From: Aegilops tauschii subsp. strangulata
Taxonomy: Eukaryota; Streptophyta; Magnoliopsida; Poales; Poaceae
Assembly (NCBI RefSeq): GCF_002575655.3
Contig: NC_053037.3
Span: forward strand, 147,075,207-147,139,206
Length of the DNA: 64,000 nt
Reading direction: 5' to 3'
Shown: in pieces, positions 33,989-46,173 of the stretch
Layout of the letters: every line of letters starts with the position of its first letter
Position numbering within the stretch: position 1 is the first letter of the stretch
Made by a program: the position numbers and the translations under genes
The notes under the pieces: model-generated
What the model saw: only the letters and a program-made list of their open reading frames with translations
Told to the model about the DNA's origin: nothing
Database searches by the model: none

Positions 33989-35256
33989 GATAAACATGCC
34001 GAAGATTCAAACATGTCTCGAGTTGGTGATCCTAGCTAGATGATAACATGATGAACAAGAGACATGAAAATTATCCAGGTTCGGGCCCTCTCGAAGAGGT
34101 AAAGCCCTACATCCTACTCTTATTATATTGATTGTGTTCGAGTACAAAGTACAGGATGATCTACCTCGAGATCATATGTGAATATATAATTCTCTACCCT
34201 ATTCTGTAAAACCCCTCGGCTTATATAGGGTGGTATCTAGGGTTTACATAAGGTCGGTGAGATCTGCTGGATTTAACCCTGACATTGGTGGCCCATACAG
34301 GTCCCGCTATGTGGTCAAGACAGGTCGATGGCTCATCTTCGGATCGACGAATTCATTGGTTGTGGGAAGACCTTGTTTCCCGGTCATGCTCTACGCCGAT
34401 GCGACTGGCCACCTCGACCAGATCGAAAACTTTGCTCTAGGCCAGACTATCAGGTTTGGAAACATGGAGTATGTTGTGGATGCCCGCGGCGAACTTGCGT
34501 TCTCAGGCTGGGTGTCAGACCAATCCAAGGACCCGTCGATGCCGACTCGATGCACAGATCTCATATTCAATCTCGAATCATGAAAACGGCGCGGGCACTC
34601 ATCGGACTACCCTTGAGCTCCGAGCCGAACATTGTCGAGTCGGTCCGGACATCAAGTTCAGACGGCAAAACTACTAAGGACGTGTTAGATGGAACCTCAG
34701 CCAAACTTCAGCAAAGCCCAACCTCATGTCAAACTATGGGCGAGGCCGACAAGGCGCTTCTGAACAAGATGTTAGATCGGATTTAGAGTCTCGCTATCTC
34801 AGACGATCGGACCTTGATCTATGACCAGATCTAGGAGAAACCTGGAAAGGCTGGAATTTTTAACCCACCCTCCACCCACCTAGTCACTACCGTCGAAGAC
34901 TTAACCGATGTCCTAGCACAAGCATCCGACGAAGGACGATTATGTCGATGGATGTCGGACACTGAAGCACTGTCTGCCACCACTAATACCGGCAAATGGG
35001 CAGCTACCTCCATCTACGACGTCTATATGGTGGATACACCCAAAGACGGAGGAGGCAGCGGCAAACCCCCTAAGCACCAACACAGAGGCCGACGTATGGA
35101 GGCAATAGAAATGGCGAGGCAAGCAACGGCGACACTGGAAATGGTGACACCTACGTCCATCACCCAATTCACTTCTGTTGAAGCAAGGTTAATTGCAATG
35201 CAACACGCAGTTAGGCATGAACAGTTTAACACGGAAAAGGACATGAGGGTCCCATA
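33989..35256. mobile_element. Rearranged Fatima-like relic (LTR and gag)
   Basis: At 34075-34260 an LTR piece related to 6810-7288 lies in the same plus-strand orientation (CAGGTTCGGGCCCTCTCGA, CTCGGCTTATATAGGG). From 34268, gag coding sequence runs in the plus direction: motifs HLDQIENFALGQTIRFGNMEYV (homologous to HLEQIDSYAPGHQVRF of the intact-looking gag) and, after stops and frameshifts, TTVEDLTDVLAQ and SIYDVYMVDTPK at 34885-35045. In a normal element LTR and gag would be in opposite plus-strand orientation to this, so the two parts are joined head to head. No full protein can be made. Confidence 0.6.
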
Positions 35257-37029
35257 GCTGGCATTTATAAAAGAAAAAGTTTTATAACCTTGCATAGAAG
35301 ATCCCAAATGAGAAGAAAAAAACAAGTCCTACTGAGTTACATCTAGTACCACAAAAGAAAAAGAAGAACGCAATCGAGTACCAAATCATTATGTGACCTC
35401 ACTAGAGAGGCTATGTCCACAATCTCCGGTACCTTCGCAGTACATGGCAAGGAAATAAGGGCCTCCATCCTATATCTTGATAATGGGGAGATCATAGATT
35501 GTGTGCAGAACCACCTAAGGCAAGTGTTGTGTCCTAGCTACCCAAATCACTCGCCGGAGACCATCCATAGTTTGACTCGTAACTCTTGCGATAGAGGTCG
35601 ATGCAAAGGAAGAACAAGCAAGGATGTACCGATGTGAGCCAAAATTCCATGGACTCGTTGGATTTCAAGAAAACCAGATTCAGATACGGAATCCTCTCCT
35701 TTTTCGCCGCCATGGTGTCAAAGAGAGAAGAGAGGAGTGGCTCCAAAGCTATTCAAATCCACAGCCCGAAACGAGATTATTTTTGCGAAGTCGTCACCAG
35801 ATCCGCCACCGCGAGCTTCCATCCATCATGGGCGGGAGCTAGAGGAAGAGGAGGGCATCCACCTCGCATCACTCGGGAGCGGCGGTGCCAATCTTCTCCA
35901 TGTCATGTTGGTAGTCACCTCATAAATCTAAACGTAAAGCACACTATAAAGCTACTGTCTACAACGGCGACCCACCCTCCTCTCACATCCCCACCGCGAC
36001 AATTTAGCTGCGGGAGGAGAAGGGAAGGAGAAGCAAAGAACTCGAAGAACTCAGAGCGACTCTCAAGACCTGGGAGGAGGAGAGAGAAAGGGAGAGAAGC
36101 TTCATGTTAATTTACCTTTTCCTTTCTTTAGAGACTAGTAAACTTGCATGTGCAATGCACATCTCGAACTTTCACTAAGCAAAATTCATAGAAATAAATT
36201 TGGTGCACACTTTTTAAGTTGGAATTGATAAACAATGTTGTTATTCTTCTTTAACAAATGCCATATAAAATGTGCAAGAAAAAAACATTGTATCCAGTGA
36301 AATTTAGCTAGTGTTTGCATGTAGATAATGACACATTATACTCCTAAATCTTTAAATGTTTGATCATACATGAGCGGTAGGGGGTAATGGATCTTGCGCC
36401 ATATGTATAGGTGTAGGGTTTGCGTACGGTTTTCTTTAGGAATAAAACATATCTTGGCTTTTCTCTTATGTTGCTTGTGATTGTTTTGCGGCCGTAGTGG
36501 TCGGGATAAATGTCACTGAAACTGGCTTAAATGTCAAAGTCGGATGGTAGAAGAAGGGGGTGGTGGTGCGCAAGGTGTGATTTCTTCTCGACTTTCTTCA
36601 GGGTTTATCTAGCCAAATGTCACCCATTCGGAGCTTGGGCATCAAGGATTGTTCATCGACAAGTGTATCAGCGCCTCCCTTGCATGGACCAGAATGTAAT
36701 TTCTTATTTCTTTGAGTCCGCGCATGAGATGAATTTTTTTTTCTAATAATGCGGATTTTTGTCATTCAGGACCCTTCCCCCTGTTAAAATAAGTCTTGAT
36801 GGCTTGCAATAGCATGTTGTGAAACAAATATAAATGGAAGATACTGGATATGTTGAAATTCAGTACTTGAATAGACTACTATAACATCAATCAATTAATG
36901 ATGATTCATAGAAGACCAATTGTGTCCTAAACTCATAATGCCTTAGCTCAAATAATTTAGAGGCTCCTAATGCACAAGGGATCAAAATGGAGTTGTGAGC
37001 GATTGATCGGCTAATTTAAGTGCATCATA
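35257..37029. other. Unassigned stretch
   Basis: A 169-codon plus-strand open frame (35601-36110) overlaps an equally open minus-strand frame (35746-35534, LNLVFLKSNESMEFW); neither has a domain I recognise. The region 36110-37029 is AT-rich with no supported coding block. A small ORF at 36531-36746 is unrecognised. It could be a decayed LINE or captured gene fragment; I have no positive evidence. Confidence 0.3.
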
Positions 37030-37700
37030 CACTGGTGCGCGTCGGTCCTAAACAAACGGTTTTTAACCCCTTTCCGCGACGGCATTTGGAATCGTCGCCA
37101 AGTGAGTGTGGGCGATAGGGGGTCCTTCCCACACGACCCAAAAACCGTCGGGGATATGCCCTCCTGGCACACACACGCTCAGCAAAATGAGTTCGTGTGC
37201 GACCGGCGAGCGCTCAAATACGGAAATATGTACATTAGAGTTAAAAAAATACAATTATACGGCGAAATTGTTTCCGATCGTAAGTACATCCCACACAGTC
37301 AGTCCCCGCTAAACGTTTCCGTTCATATGTACATCCCACACAGTCGCTCCAAGAAAACGTTTCCGTTCACAAGTACATCACACACAATTTTTCCCGTTAA
37401 ATCATTTGTGATAGCGTTGCCATTGCACACGATATTAATAATCTTATCGTTCGTGTTATTGAATGCATCACACATGGTGCGTAGAAGAAATTGTGTGGCA
37501 AAGGTTGTCCATCACACACACTTTTTATGTGGTAAACGTTTGCGCAAGGTGGCCTAACGCAAACAGTTTTCAAGAGAAAGTCGTGTGTGCAGTGGAGATT
37601 GATCGCACACGTAGTGGATCCTAGAAACGTTTCTGATCTCCACGTATATCACAGACGTTTCGCTTTTGCAAACCGTGTGCAGTGTAATCCCTAATTAATC
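37030..37700. repeat. CACTA-2 left subterminal repeats
   Basis: Repeats of the form ACATCCCACACAGTCGC and AACGTTTCCGTTC recur every 50-60 bp between 37260 and 37680. They are the likely transposase-binding array. Confidence 0.6.
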
Positions 37701-38460
37701 CCTAATTTAAAAATCACATGCTTTGAATTTGAAAGTAGGCAATCACTTATTTCATATCCAACCATGTTTATTACAAATATAGGTTCAACCATGAATCCAT
37801 AATTCGATGCACAGGTACATATACTGAAGAACTACACAAGCACCAAGTAAAGAATAATGAACCACAGTTGTACTAAAGACTGTAAAGAGAGAGGCGAAAG
37901 ACATTCTGGTTGCTGGAGAAGGTGAAGCGGAATGCCCATATTGTGCCCTCCTCCATACATAATGCGTGCACGACTCTAGGCCAACCCCTTGTGATGGTTG
38001 CCCGTCCATCCTTCACTGTCTTCATTAGGACTTCTCGATGCTCATTGTAGTCTGGATGAAATACTTTAACCTTCATTGTGTGTCCACCAATCATGTACTT
38101 TGCGAGGTAATCTTGAGTCAACTACTTCGGGAACCACTGGGAACGAAAAAGATTCAGACAATGTTGTCTAACAACTCATTATGGGCAGTAAAAGAGAAGG
38201 CTGCAGAGTTTGTAGTTACCATCCTACAGCTCACTGTTGTGTTGGATAGAGCATAAACAAATAATTTGCTTGCCACCATTCGTATCTTTTTGCCAATAAT
38301 CCTTATCAGATTCCTCACTTGATGCTTGTTCATCAATATCTCATTGCCCCATACGCAAAAAGGGTCGATGCGTGGATCCTTGCCAAGGGCATATGTACCT
38401 ACAAGCAACAAGTTAAAATTAGAAGCTAACTAGTGTCTAGGTCTGGATCTATAGGCACTA

Positions 38461-38484
38461 CATTATGGAACGACGGAGGGAGTA
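38461..38484. repeat. Stowaway-like MITE end fragment
   Basis: CATTATGGAACGACGGAGGGAGTA matches the usual right end of Stowaway MITEs (complement starts TACTCCCTCCG). No partner end is visible, so it is a scrap. Confidence 0.4.
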
Positions 38485-38967
38485 CAAGCCGCGGGATGAA
38501 GCTAACCTCGGCGGAAAATGGTGGCCACTCCCGTTGTTGTCCTGCATAAGTAGTGGAAAGGCATGATAAGTACAGCAATCTTAACATCAAACAAATATAG
38601 CAAAGGTAAACAACATCATCTCCAAATGATAGCTTGAATGTGTTGGTTTCAGCGTGCTGTTAAAGCAGATATAAAATGGAAGGCAATGTTAACTGCCATC
38701 AAATATTGCAATTCAAACTGGTATTGTTGAAAATGAATAGAACGTAGGTAATGCTTAAACATCACACAAGATAAATGTGTAAAACTGAAATAAAGAGCAT
38801 GTGTTCTAGACCAGGAATAACGGGAACCAAATATAGCCATTCAAACTGGTATGTATGTAGTCGAGCGGCACAGTTCTGACTTGCACATAATGAACAACAC
38901 ATTGTGAATGACTGAAATAAACAAGGCATAAATGACCAGTATAACAATCAAATATAGCCATAGAAAA

Positions 38968-39375
38968 CTGGACAGAGTCTCACTGCAACCAACCTAACAA
39001 GCAAATACAGATAAACAGGGCATATGCTTGAAAACTGGACAAATGCTCACTACAACGAACCTAACAAGCAGATAAAGATAAACAAGCCATCTGCTTGATA
39101 ACTGGACAAATGCTAAAAAAAGCAACCTAACAACCAAATACAGATAAACAAGGCATCTTCTTGATAACTGGACAAATGCTAAAAAAGCAACCTAAGAACC
39201 AAATACAGATAAACAAGGCATCCGCTTGATAACTGGACAAATACTCACTGCAACAAAACTAAGAACCAAATACAGATAAACAAGGCATCTGCTCGATAAT
39301 TGAAAAATGCTCACTCCAACCAACCTAACAACCAAATACAGATAAACGAGGCATCTACTCACTATAAACAACCAA
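38968..39375. repeat. 66-bp minisatellite, about 6 copies
   Basis: The unit contains CTGGACAAATGCTCACT, AACCAAATACAGATAAAC and GGCATCTGCTTGATAA. The first copy starts at 38968 and the last, with an altered end, finishes near 39375. Confidence 0.9.
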
Positions 39376-40769
39376 ATATAGCCATTCATGAAACTAAAGT
39401 GGACAATTCATACTTAAACATCACATAGACCTATTGAACAATAAATTTTTGCATAACTAAAATAATTAAACATGGCACAGTTAAAGCACCACATGGAAAA
39501 TGCTACTACAACAAAGGGTACGGGTTGGCAAGCTAGAAAAGGTAAGATTTGCTGATAGAATGTTGCCTCACATTTCATGGACCGGATCCTTCCAGTTGGA
39601 AGAGCACAAACCCATGGTGCACTCTCTGATGTCACAGATGGGCTGTTTCACCTTGGAAGAACCTTCGTGGGTGCCCTCCTCGTGGTCGTGGTCGATGAGA
39701 CCTGACTTGGCAATTGAGGATCCCAAGCCGCCGCCGTAGAACAGGTCCTTCAGAAGTGACAAAATGGGCTCGATGGCATATAAAGCTCGCAAATCCTTGA
39801 CCGCTTGGTGGAGGAGATTAGCGGCAGGGCCGTCGAAGAGATCGAGGGCGGTTGAACCAGAGGGGTTGGGGATGGACCACTTAACCTGTGACATGGCCCG
39901 CGTGAAGCCGTCGGTGTGGACGAGCTTGATGTCGTAGCCAGCTTTCCCGAGATACAGTAATACGCTAGCCCGCTGACATGAAGCCTTCGGCATGGCAACG
40001 TAGTCAACGTCTTCACCGGCTTCCGCGGCAACGTGTTGCTCCGGGATTGACAGGTCGGGGCGAACGGCGGCCACCTCGCCAACGTTCGCCGGAGAGGCCA
40101 TGATAAACCTCTTCTTGGTTGAACGCTCGTTGGGCTCCCCGGGATACGTGGTCGAGCTTAGGCTGCAACATTCTGGAGCAAGGGATGTGGATCTGGCAGG
40201 GAGGGACACCGCAGGCCTCATTTAAAAACTTAGGGGAGTGGGGCGACGGTATGGGAATCGCTGGGTAACCTGAACTTTATTATCTAAGCTAGGAGGAACG
40301 GGCAGACCGACAGGGTTGGTGGCGGCGCCGGCGGCGGCCGCGAGCTAGGGTTCGAGGGGGGGAGGGGGTGGGTGGGGAACTGTGAAGGGGGGGTGGTGTT
40401 TGAGGATACGCCGCGGCTACTGAAAATTTTAGTACTGGTGGTGGACCAGGGAGGGCGACGATTCAAATGCCTCGGCTACTGCAATTTTACTATAAGGTCG
40501 GTGCTGGAGGAGTGTGGGCGACAGTTGAAGTACGGCGGCTACTAAAATTTGGGTAAAGGAATTGATGCGGGGCGGGAGTGCCCAAGATCACGCACGGTCC
40601 AAAAACAATATGCGTGTATGATAATAAGGAAAACTGGCGCGAATCCACCGATTTTTGCAACCCTCAAGGCGGGTAGTTTGTTTTTTATATTTCTAGCTAG
40701 CTGGTCTGTCGCACACGGTTCGTCCTAATTTCCAAATAAACTTACCCACCTTTAGCTTGCACAGGTGGT

Positions 40770-41140
40770 GGTTTTACAGCGCACTTGCATCGCACACGGT
40801 TAAGCCAGTACCTCCACCCTTCACTCGCGCTTGCACGGTCGTGGTGATTTCAGCGCACTTGCGCGGTCGTGGTGATTTTAGCGCACTTGCATCGCACATG
40901 GTTGAGCCAGTACCTCCACCTTAATTTGCTCGCGCTTGCGCGGTCGTGGTGATTTCAGCGCACTTGCATCGCACACGGTTGAGCCAGTACCTCCACCCTT
41001 TGCTCGCGCTTGCGCGGTCGTGGTGATTTCAGCGCACATTCATTGCACATGGTTGAGCTAGTACCTCCACCTTAATTTGCTCGCGCTTGTGCGGTCGTGG
41101 TGATTCACATCGCACTTGTATCGCACACGGTTAAGATATT
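40770..41140. repeat. ~75-bp tandem repeat, about 5 copies
   Basis: The unit contains GCGCGGTCGTGGTGATT, CATCGCACACGG and GAGCCAGTACCTCCACC. The TCGCACACGGTT core is the same as in the CACTA-2 right subterminal region, so this array may be an internal extension of it. Confidence 0.85.
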
Positions 41141-42260
41141 ATACCTCGTGTCCATTGAGGGTCATCAGAGTCTTTGCATCAAAAATAACGTTAGAGAAGG
41201 TCAAAAGACAGCCACACCAGCATGTGGCCCAAACATATATGAGTGAAAAGGGTGGTTTGTGATGTTCAAAATTCCAATGCACAACTTTGACCCCGCGGGC
41301 CCACGGTTGGGCGCGTCGTTGAAGATCGATGAGAGGGGCCAAAAGTCAAGAACCACCTGGAAGTGGCCAAATATATGTACGAATATTGGGGATGTTTAAA
41401 ACTTTAAATACACAATGCATAACTTTGGTGGCACCTGCCTCGCAAACCCGAAAGCACCCTAACAACCACCTAGCTAGGATATATATAATGACATAATGTC
41501 GTACCTAGCTAGGATGCTTGGTCCACCACCTCCCACTTCGTGTCAGCAGGGCGGATGCACGTAATGATTGATACTTTGGTCATACATACATGTCGCCATG
41601 ACCTACCATAAGACGGACCAATGAATCTTTCGTTTGGTCAAATGACAGTTCTTGTTGTCGATAAACCGCTTGGGCCAATAGATTGAACCATCATAAAAAT
41701 CGCACGAGAGGGACCACAAAACCAGCACCTCTTGCATGCTGCCCAAAATGATGTACGTTGGGAAGGGGTGATGTGTGTTTTCAATATAGAATAATGTACA
41801 ATTTAGATGTGGTGCCTACCTCTCGATGCAGACAACAACCATGAAGGCAAGGTAGTTAAGGATGAGATACGTACGCAGGGTTTGATGTAGGTCGAACCCA
41901 GCAATCCGAGCATCTGGGAGGGAATCCTGACAACGCATGAGCTCGAGCTTTGGTTGACCGACATTTGACGGTGACCGGCCCTAACACGAACTAGGAGGAA
42001 TCCATTCATGGCCAACACACATAGCCCTCATTACCGGTCAAAGGGATGATATATATACACTCGAGGAGCCCACAGATATCCGTGTCATCACAAAAAACCG
42101 CACAAGGGAGACGTGGTCGATCAGAAGACCCCGTATACACTTTATGCGGCCCGAAAATATGTATGGGTACAATGGTGTATGATGTGTTTAAATCCCAAAT
42201 GCACAACTTCGATGGGCCACGCCAACTACATTACAAACTGAACACCGTACCCGACTTCAA
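41140..42260. repeat. Diverged ~0.4-kb repeat units
   Basis: A block with CATGTGGCCCAAACATATATG, a GTGTGATGTT core and AATGCACAACTTTGA recurs near 41195-41290, 41350-41440, 41735-41820 and 42140-42220. The same block appears at 53505-53580 and 53990-54075. Confidence 0.65.
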
Positions 42261-43040
42261 GCCTGGTTCAATACCTGTGATGTCAGTTTCCCAACTTCGA
42301 GGCAGCGGCGGCGGGGGGGGGGGCAGGGAGGTCGTCCCACGCATGCGCTCAAACTTTATTTTCTCTAGCATGGGACACATCTATATATATCTATACATAT
42401 ATACACCTATATAGTGTGCGAATAACTTTGAAAGTTGCTCGTTGGATGAAGCCAATCCGACGGTACAGAGATGGCAAATCCAAGCACTACTGGCCGTTGG
42501 ATATCATCTACATTCCACCAGATTCTGCCACATGTACAATCTAGAAGACTCCATGGTTGAACTTAAGCATAATGCACAAACCTCAAAATGCAAGCACTTC
42601 TCTTTTGTTCTCTAGAATCTTTCATATCTTAATTGCCCAAACCTTTTTTTCTAAATGAATTGTCACTTTTTGTTTTTACCTTTACAATGCACAATTCCAT
42701 GAATCTTAAAATAGTTTTTTATAAAACTAATTGATTTTGGATGAGATGAACTATAATAATTAAACGAACATCTACATCATGCATATCTGGGAGAAGAGGC
42801 GGGAAACCGATGAGAGGAGTGGCGAGAAACGGTAGCCTGTTTTGAATGAAAACCTAGTAGAGAAGGAAGCGTGAGCTACACAACGCATGCGCACAGTGCT
42901 TACCCATGCACTGCATGTGTTGTCGAAAGGGCTCAGGGTTGCCATTCGATCTGGGAGCATCCAACGGTGCACACGTACGATCCGTGGGCTTTGGGTTCTG
43001 GCCAGTCAGAAGGCACCACTCAGATCACGCGCGCAACGGG
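42261..43040. other. AT-rich stretch, nothing recognised
   Basis: This contains a G10 run at 42305-42325 and (TATA) text near 42380-42410. I see no coding block or inverted-repeat structure. Confidence 0.4.
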
Positions 43041-43044
43041 GTGG

Positions 43045-43440
43045 GATATCATACGGAAACCAACATTCGGTGGAAACTGGTGAAAACCACGAGAAAAATA
43101 TGTTTTTAAGTTTCAAAAAAATGCGGGATGTTAAGAGGATGAAGTTATATTGCCACACAAAATTTCAAGTTGAAACACATTACGAGATGTGAGCTATGAA
43201 AAAGACAAAATCAATGTTGAATAGTGTCGAATAGTAATGTCACTATTCAGGGCGGAATTTGTCTTTTTCATAGCTCACATCTCGTAATGTTTTTCAACTT
43301 GAAATTTTGTGTCGCAATAAAACATCACCTTCTTAACATCCCACATTTTTTTCAGATTTTTATGAAACTTTAAAATATGGTTTGCACGAAGTTTTCATTG
43401 AGTATCGGCTTTCATGAGTGAACCGTGTGCTATTTGAAAA
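43045..43440. mobile_element. Foldback MITE with long inverted repeats
   Basis: The arm 43120-43210 (GGGATGTTAAGAGGATG ... ACACATTACGAGATGTGAGC TATGAAAAAGACAAA) is inverted at 43250-43350 (TTTGTCTTTTTCATAGCTCA ... CTTCTTAACATCCCACA). The arms pair over about 90 bp at high identity, with a ~45-bp loop centred on 43228. Outer arms continue more weakly to about 43050 and 43440. No ORF inside; a non-autonomous DNA element, family not named. Confidence 0.8.
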
Positions 43441-45560
43441 CATTTCGTGAGAAGAATCTCGGTTTTTAAATCCCCGTAAATCCAAAATTAAGCTAAAAAT
43501 CGTGAAACCTGCCATGGTGTCACGATATCGCACTTATATGTCGAGGAATTTTTTTCGTCCATTGTGGCGCAAGTTTTATTACAAGCCTCTTACAAACCGG
43601 AGCTTCTCTCAAAGAAGCCTCGTGGTTCCGATAGGGGAACATGTCCCCCTTGTGGGTGAAACGTAATCACTGCCTCTTTTCGCCTTGTATTTTCTTCGAC
43701 GGGCAACATGGAACGACATGATATCCGTGCTGAAATTTAAACTTATTCAGGGTTCGTTTGGCCTTTTTTATACACTAATTGAGTTTCCTAGGCATTTAAT
43801 GTCCATAATTCAAATCTGAACTGCAAATACATGCTCCAGTTCACCAAAATGGCTAGAAAAATTATACATGTGTCCTTGGGTGCATGTTTAGGTCCCATGC
43901 CAGGAATGGGAACGAATTACAACCGTACCGGTGTCATGCCTCGTCCTCAAACATTTTGAATCTCGGTTTTTAAGTCCCCATAAATCCTAAACTCACCAGA
44001 AAGTCATCAAAGGTGGCATGGTGTCACGTCATGGCACATATATGTCGTGGTAAAAACATTGTCCAATTTGGGCCAAGCTTTATTACAAACCTCTTACAAA
44101 AACTGGAGCTTCTCTCAAAGAAGCCTCATGGTTCTGATAGGGAAACGAGTTCCCCTTGTGGGGGAAACGTAATCACTGCCTCTTTTCGCCTTGTATTTTC
44201 TTCCACAGGCAACATGGAACAATAGGATATCCATGAAATTTAAACTTATTCAGGGTTTGTTTGGCCTTTTTATACACTAATTGAGTTTCCTAGGCATTTA
44301 ATGTCCATAATTCAAATTTGAACTACAAATACATGCTCCAGTTCACCAAAATGGCTAGAAAAATTATACATGTGTCCCTGGGTGCATGTTTAGGTCTCAT
44401 GCCAGGAAATGGGAACGAATTACAACCGTACCAGTGTCCTGGCTCGTCCTCAAACATTTCGAATCTCGGTTTTTAAGTCCCCATAAATCCTAAACTCACC
44501 AGAAAGTAATCAAAGGTAGCATGGTGTCACGTCATGGCACATATATGTCGTGGTAAAAACATTGCCAATTTGGGCCAAGCTTTATTACAAACTGGAGCCT
44601 GTCGCAAGAACCCTCGTGGTTTCGATAGGGAAACGTGTCCCCTTGTGGGCCAAACGATAATCACTACCTCTTCTAGCCTCGTATTTTCTTCTACATGCGA
44701 CACGGAACAACTGGAGATTCGCGCTGAACTTTGAAATTATTCAGGGTTCATTTGACCTTTTTTATTCATTAATTGAGTTTTCTAGGCATTTATTGTCCAT
44801 CATTCAAATCCAAACTACAAATACATGCTCCAATGCACCAAAATGGCTAGAAAAAACGTACATGTTTCCTTGGGGTGCATGTTTAGGTCCCATGGAACGA
44901 ATGGGAACGAATTCAACCGCCTCGCCGTCCTGGCTTGGCCACAAACAGTGCAAATCTTGATTTTTAAATGTCTGTAAATCCAAAACTCACCAGGAAATCA
45001 TGAAACTTGGCATGGTGACACTACATGGTACATATAATTTTCCAATTTGGGCGAAGCTATATTACAAGCCTCTTACAAACCGGAGCCTGTTGCAACCCTC
45101 TTGGTTCCGGTAGGGAAACATGCCCCTCCTGTGGGCGAAACGATAATCGCTGCCTCTTCTCGCCTTGAACTTTGTTTTCTACAGGCAACATAGAATAACA
45201 GGAGTGTCGGTCTGAAATTTGACACTGTTCTGGGTTTGTTTGGCCATTGTATATACATTACTAATTACTAAGTTTTCTATGCATTTAATATAGTCCATAA
45301 TTCAAATTTGAACTACAACCACATGCTCAGTGAAGCAAAAGCGGTGGGAAATCGTACATGTGTCATTGGGTGCATGTTTAGGTCTCGTTTAAGGAATGAG
45401 AATGAATTACAAACTTGTCGTCGTCCTGAAACAATGAGAATCTCGGTTTTTAAATACCGGTAAATCAAAAAGTCACCCAAAAAACATGAAACTTGGCATG
45501 GTTTCATGACATGGCACATATATGCCCTTGGTAAAAAAAATCGTCCAGTTTGAGAAGAGG
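43440..45560. repeat. ~500-bp tandem array, 4 copies and a part
   Basis: The reference word GCATGGTGTCACG (or close variants) falls at 43512, 44016, 44519, 45010 and 45495, so the periods are about 504, 503, 491 and 485 bp. Each unit includes TTTATTACAA near the start, TTCGATAGGGAAACGTGTCC, a CGCCTTGTATTTTCTTC block and CTAGGCATTTAATGTCC. Copies 2 and 3 are most alike; the rest have diverged. Confidence 0.9.
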
Positions 45561-46173
45561 CGCACACATTAGTAGCCAACGAAGTTCTTTTTGAAACAAA
45601 AAGCTGACACGTTAATATCGCAAACAGTTGTATTATATTTACCGTGTGACGTGCGTGCAGCTGTTTGATTAGACGGGACGAGCGCGAGAAGTCCGCCGTT
45701 CAGGCTCGACGGGACGCGTGCGAGCAGTACGCCGCGCAGGCTCGACGGGACGTGTGCATCCGGTCGACCTCGCAGGCTCAACGGGACACGTGCGAGCAGC
45801 AAGGCCGCCCATGCTCACCGAGAAGCGAGCTCTTTGACCTCCATGCACCAGCCGCCGCCCGCCTCTCTCATAACTTCTCCATTAATGGGTTAATTAAAGC
45901 ACCTGGACGGAGGGTGTTTGCTTGTGATCCCATGGCAGCATTTGCTTTGTTCGTGTTTTCAACTCGTATTCCGCCCTAATTTAAATTGCCACATAGGACA
46001 ACGGATAATATGACCACAAATAAAATGGCAACGGATAATACGACAACAAATTTACAATGGCGCAGATAATAATTGTCTTACATATTCCGGATAATTTAAA
46101 ATGCCACATGCGGCAAAGCCCGGAAGACACGGGGGCAAGAGAAGAAGGAAATTGCAGACAACGATCTGGGTCG
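45560..46173. other. Spacer with a 36-bp repeat and a shared 3' flank
   Basis: It contains the 36-bp repeat at 45672-45816, and from about 46045 a segment (TAATAATTGTCTTACATATTC, then AATTTAAAATGCCACATGCGG) that recurs at 47090-47165. The second part reads as the 3' untranslated region of the ORF at 46174. Confidence 0.5.
45672..45816 (+). repeat. 36-bp tandem repeat, 4 copies, in-frame
   Basis: Units start at 45672, 45708, 45744 and 45780 (the last is 37 bp). In the plus frame each codes 12 residues such as ARRDACEQYAAQ. They sit in a 104-codon open frame (45665-45979) that I cannot assign. Confidence 0.85.

Larger units (their letters stand above)
37873..40101 (-). pseudogene. B3-domain-like gene
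   Basis: Exon 1 (40101-39568) starts MASPANVGEV and encodes about 177 residues with YLGKAGYDIKLVHTDG and LKDLFYGGGLG. A middle exon (about 38396-38225, acceptor TTGTTGCTTGTAG, donor GGATG|GTAACT) encodes GKDPRIDPFCVWG. The last exon (about 38138-37873, acceptor TTCCCAG) encodes a B3-type DNA-binding fold half: strands MKVKVFHPDY and ATITRGWPRVV, then MEEGTIWAFRF and a final strand. B3 proteins are plant nuclear transcription factors. A TAG codon at 38122-38124, four codons into the last exon, is in frame and probably replaces Gln, which breaks the gene unless splicing avoids it. A 66-bp minisatellite occupies the intron after exon 1. The B3 assignment is from pattern only. Confidence 0.5.

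Noticed and set aside
37030..37060. CACTG start as proof of CACTA-2 identity
   Set aside because: Kept only as tentative: the inverted match with the right end is short, and a 3-bp flank match has a 1 in 64 chance of being random.
38968..39375. CRISPR-like regular repeat
   Set aside because: Units are contiguous 66-bp copies without unique spacers, in a plant intron.
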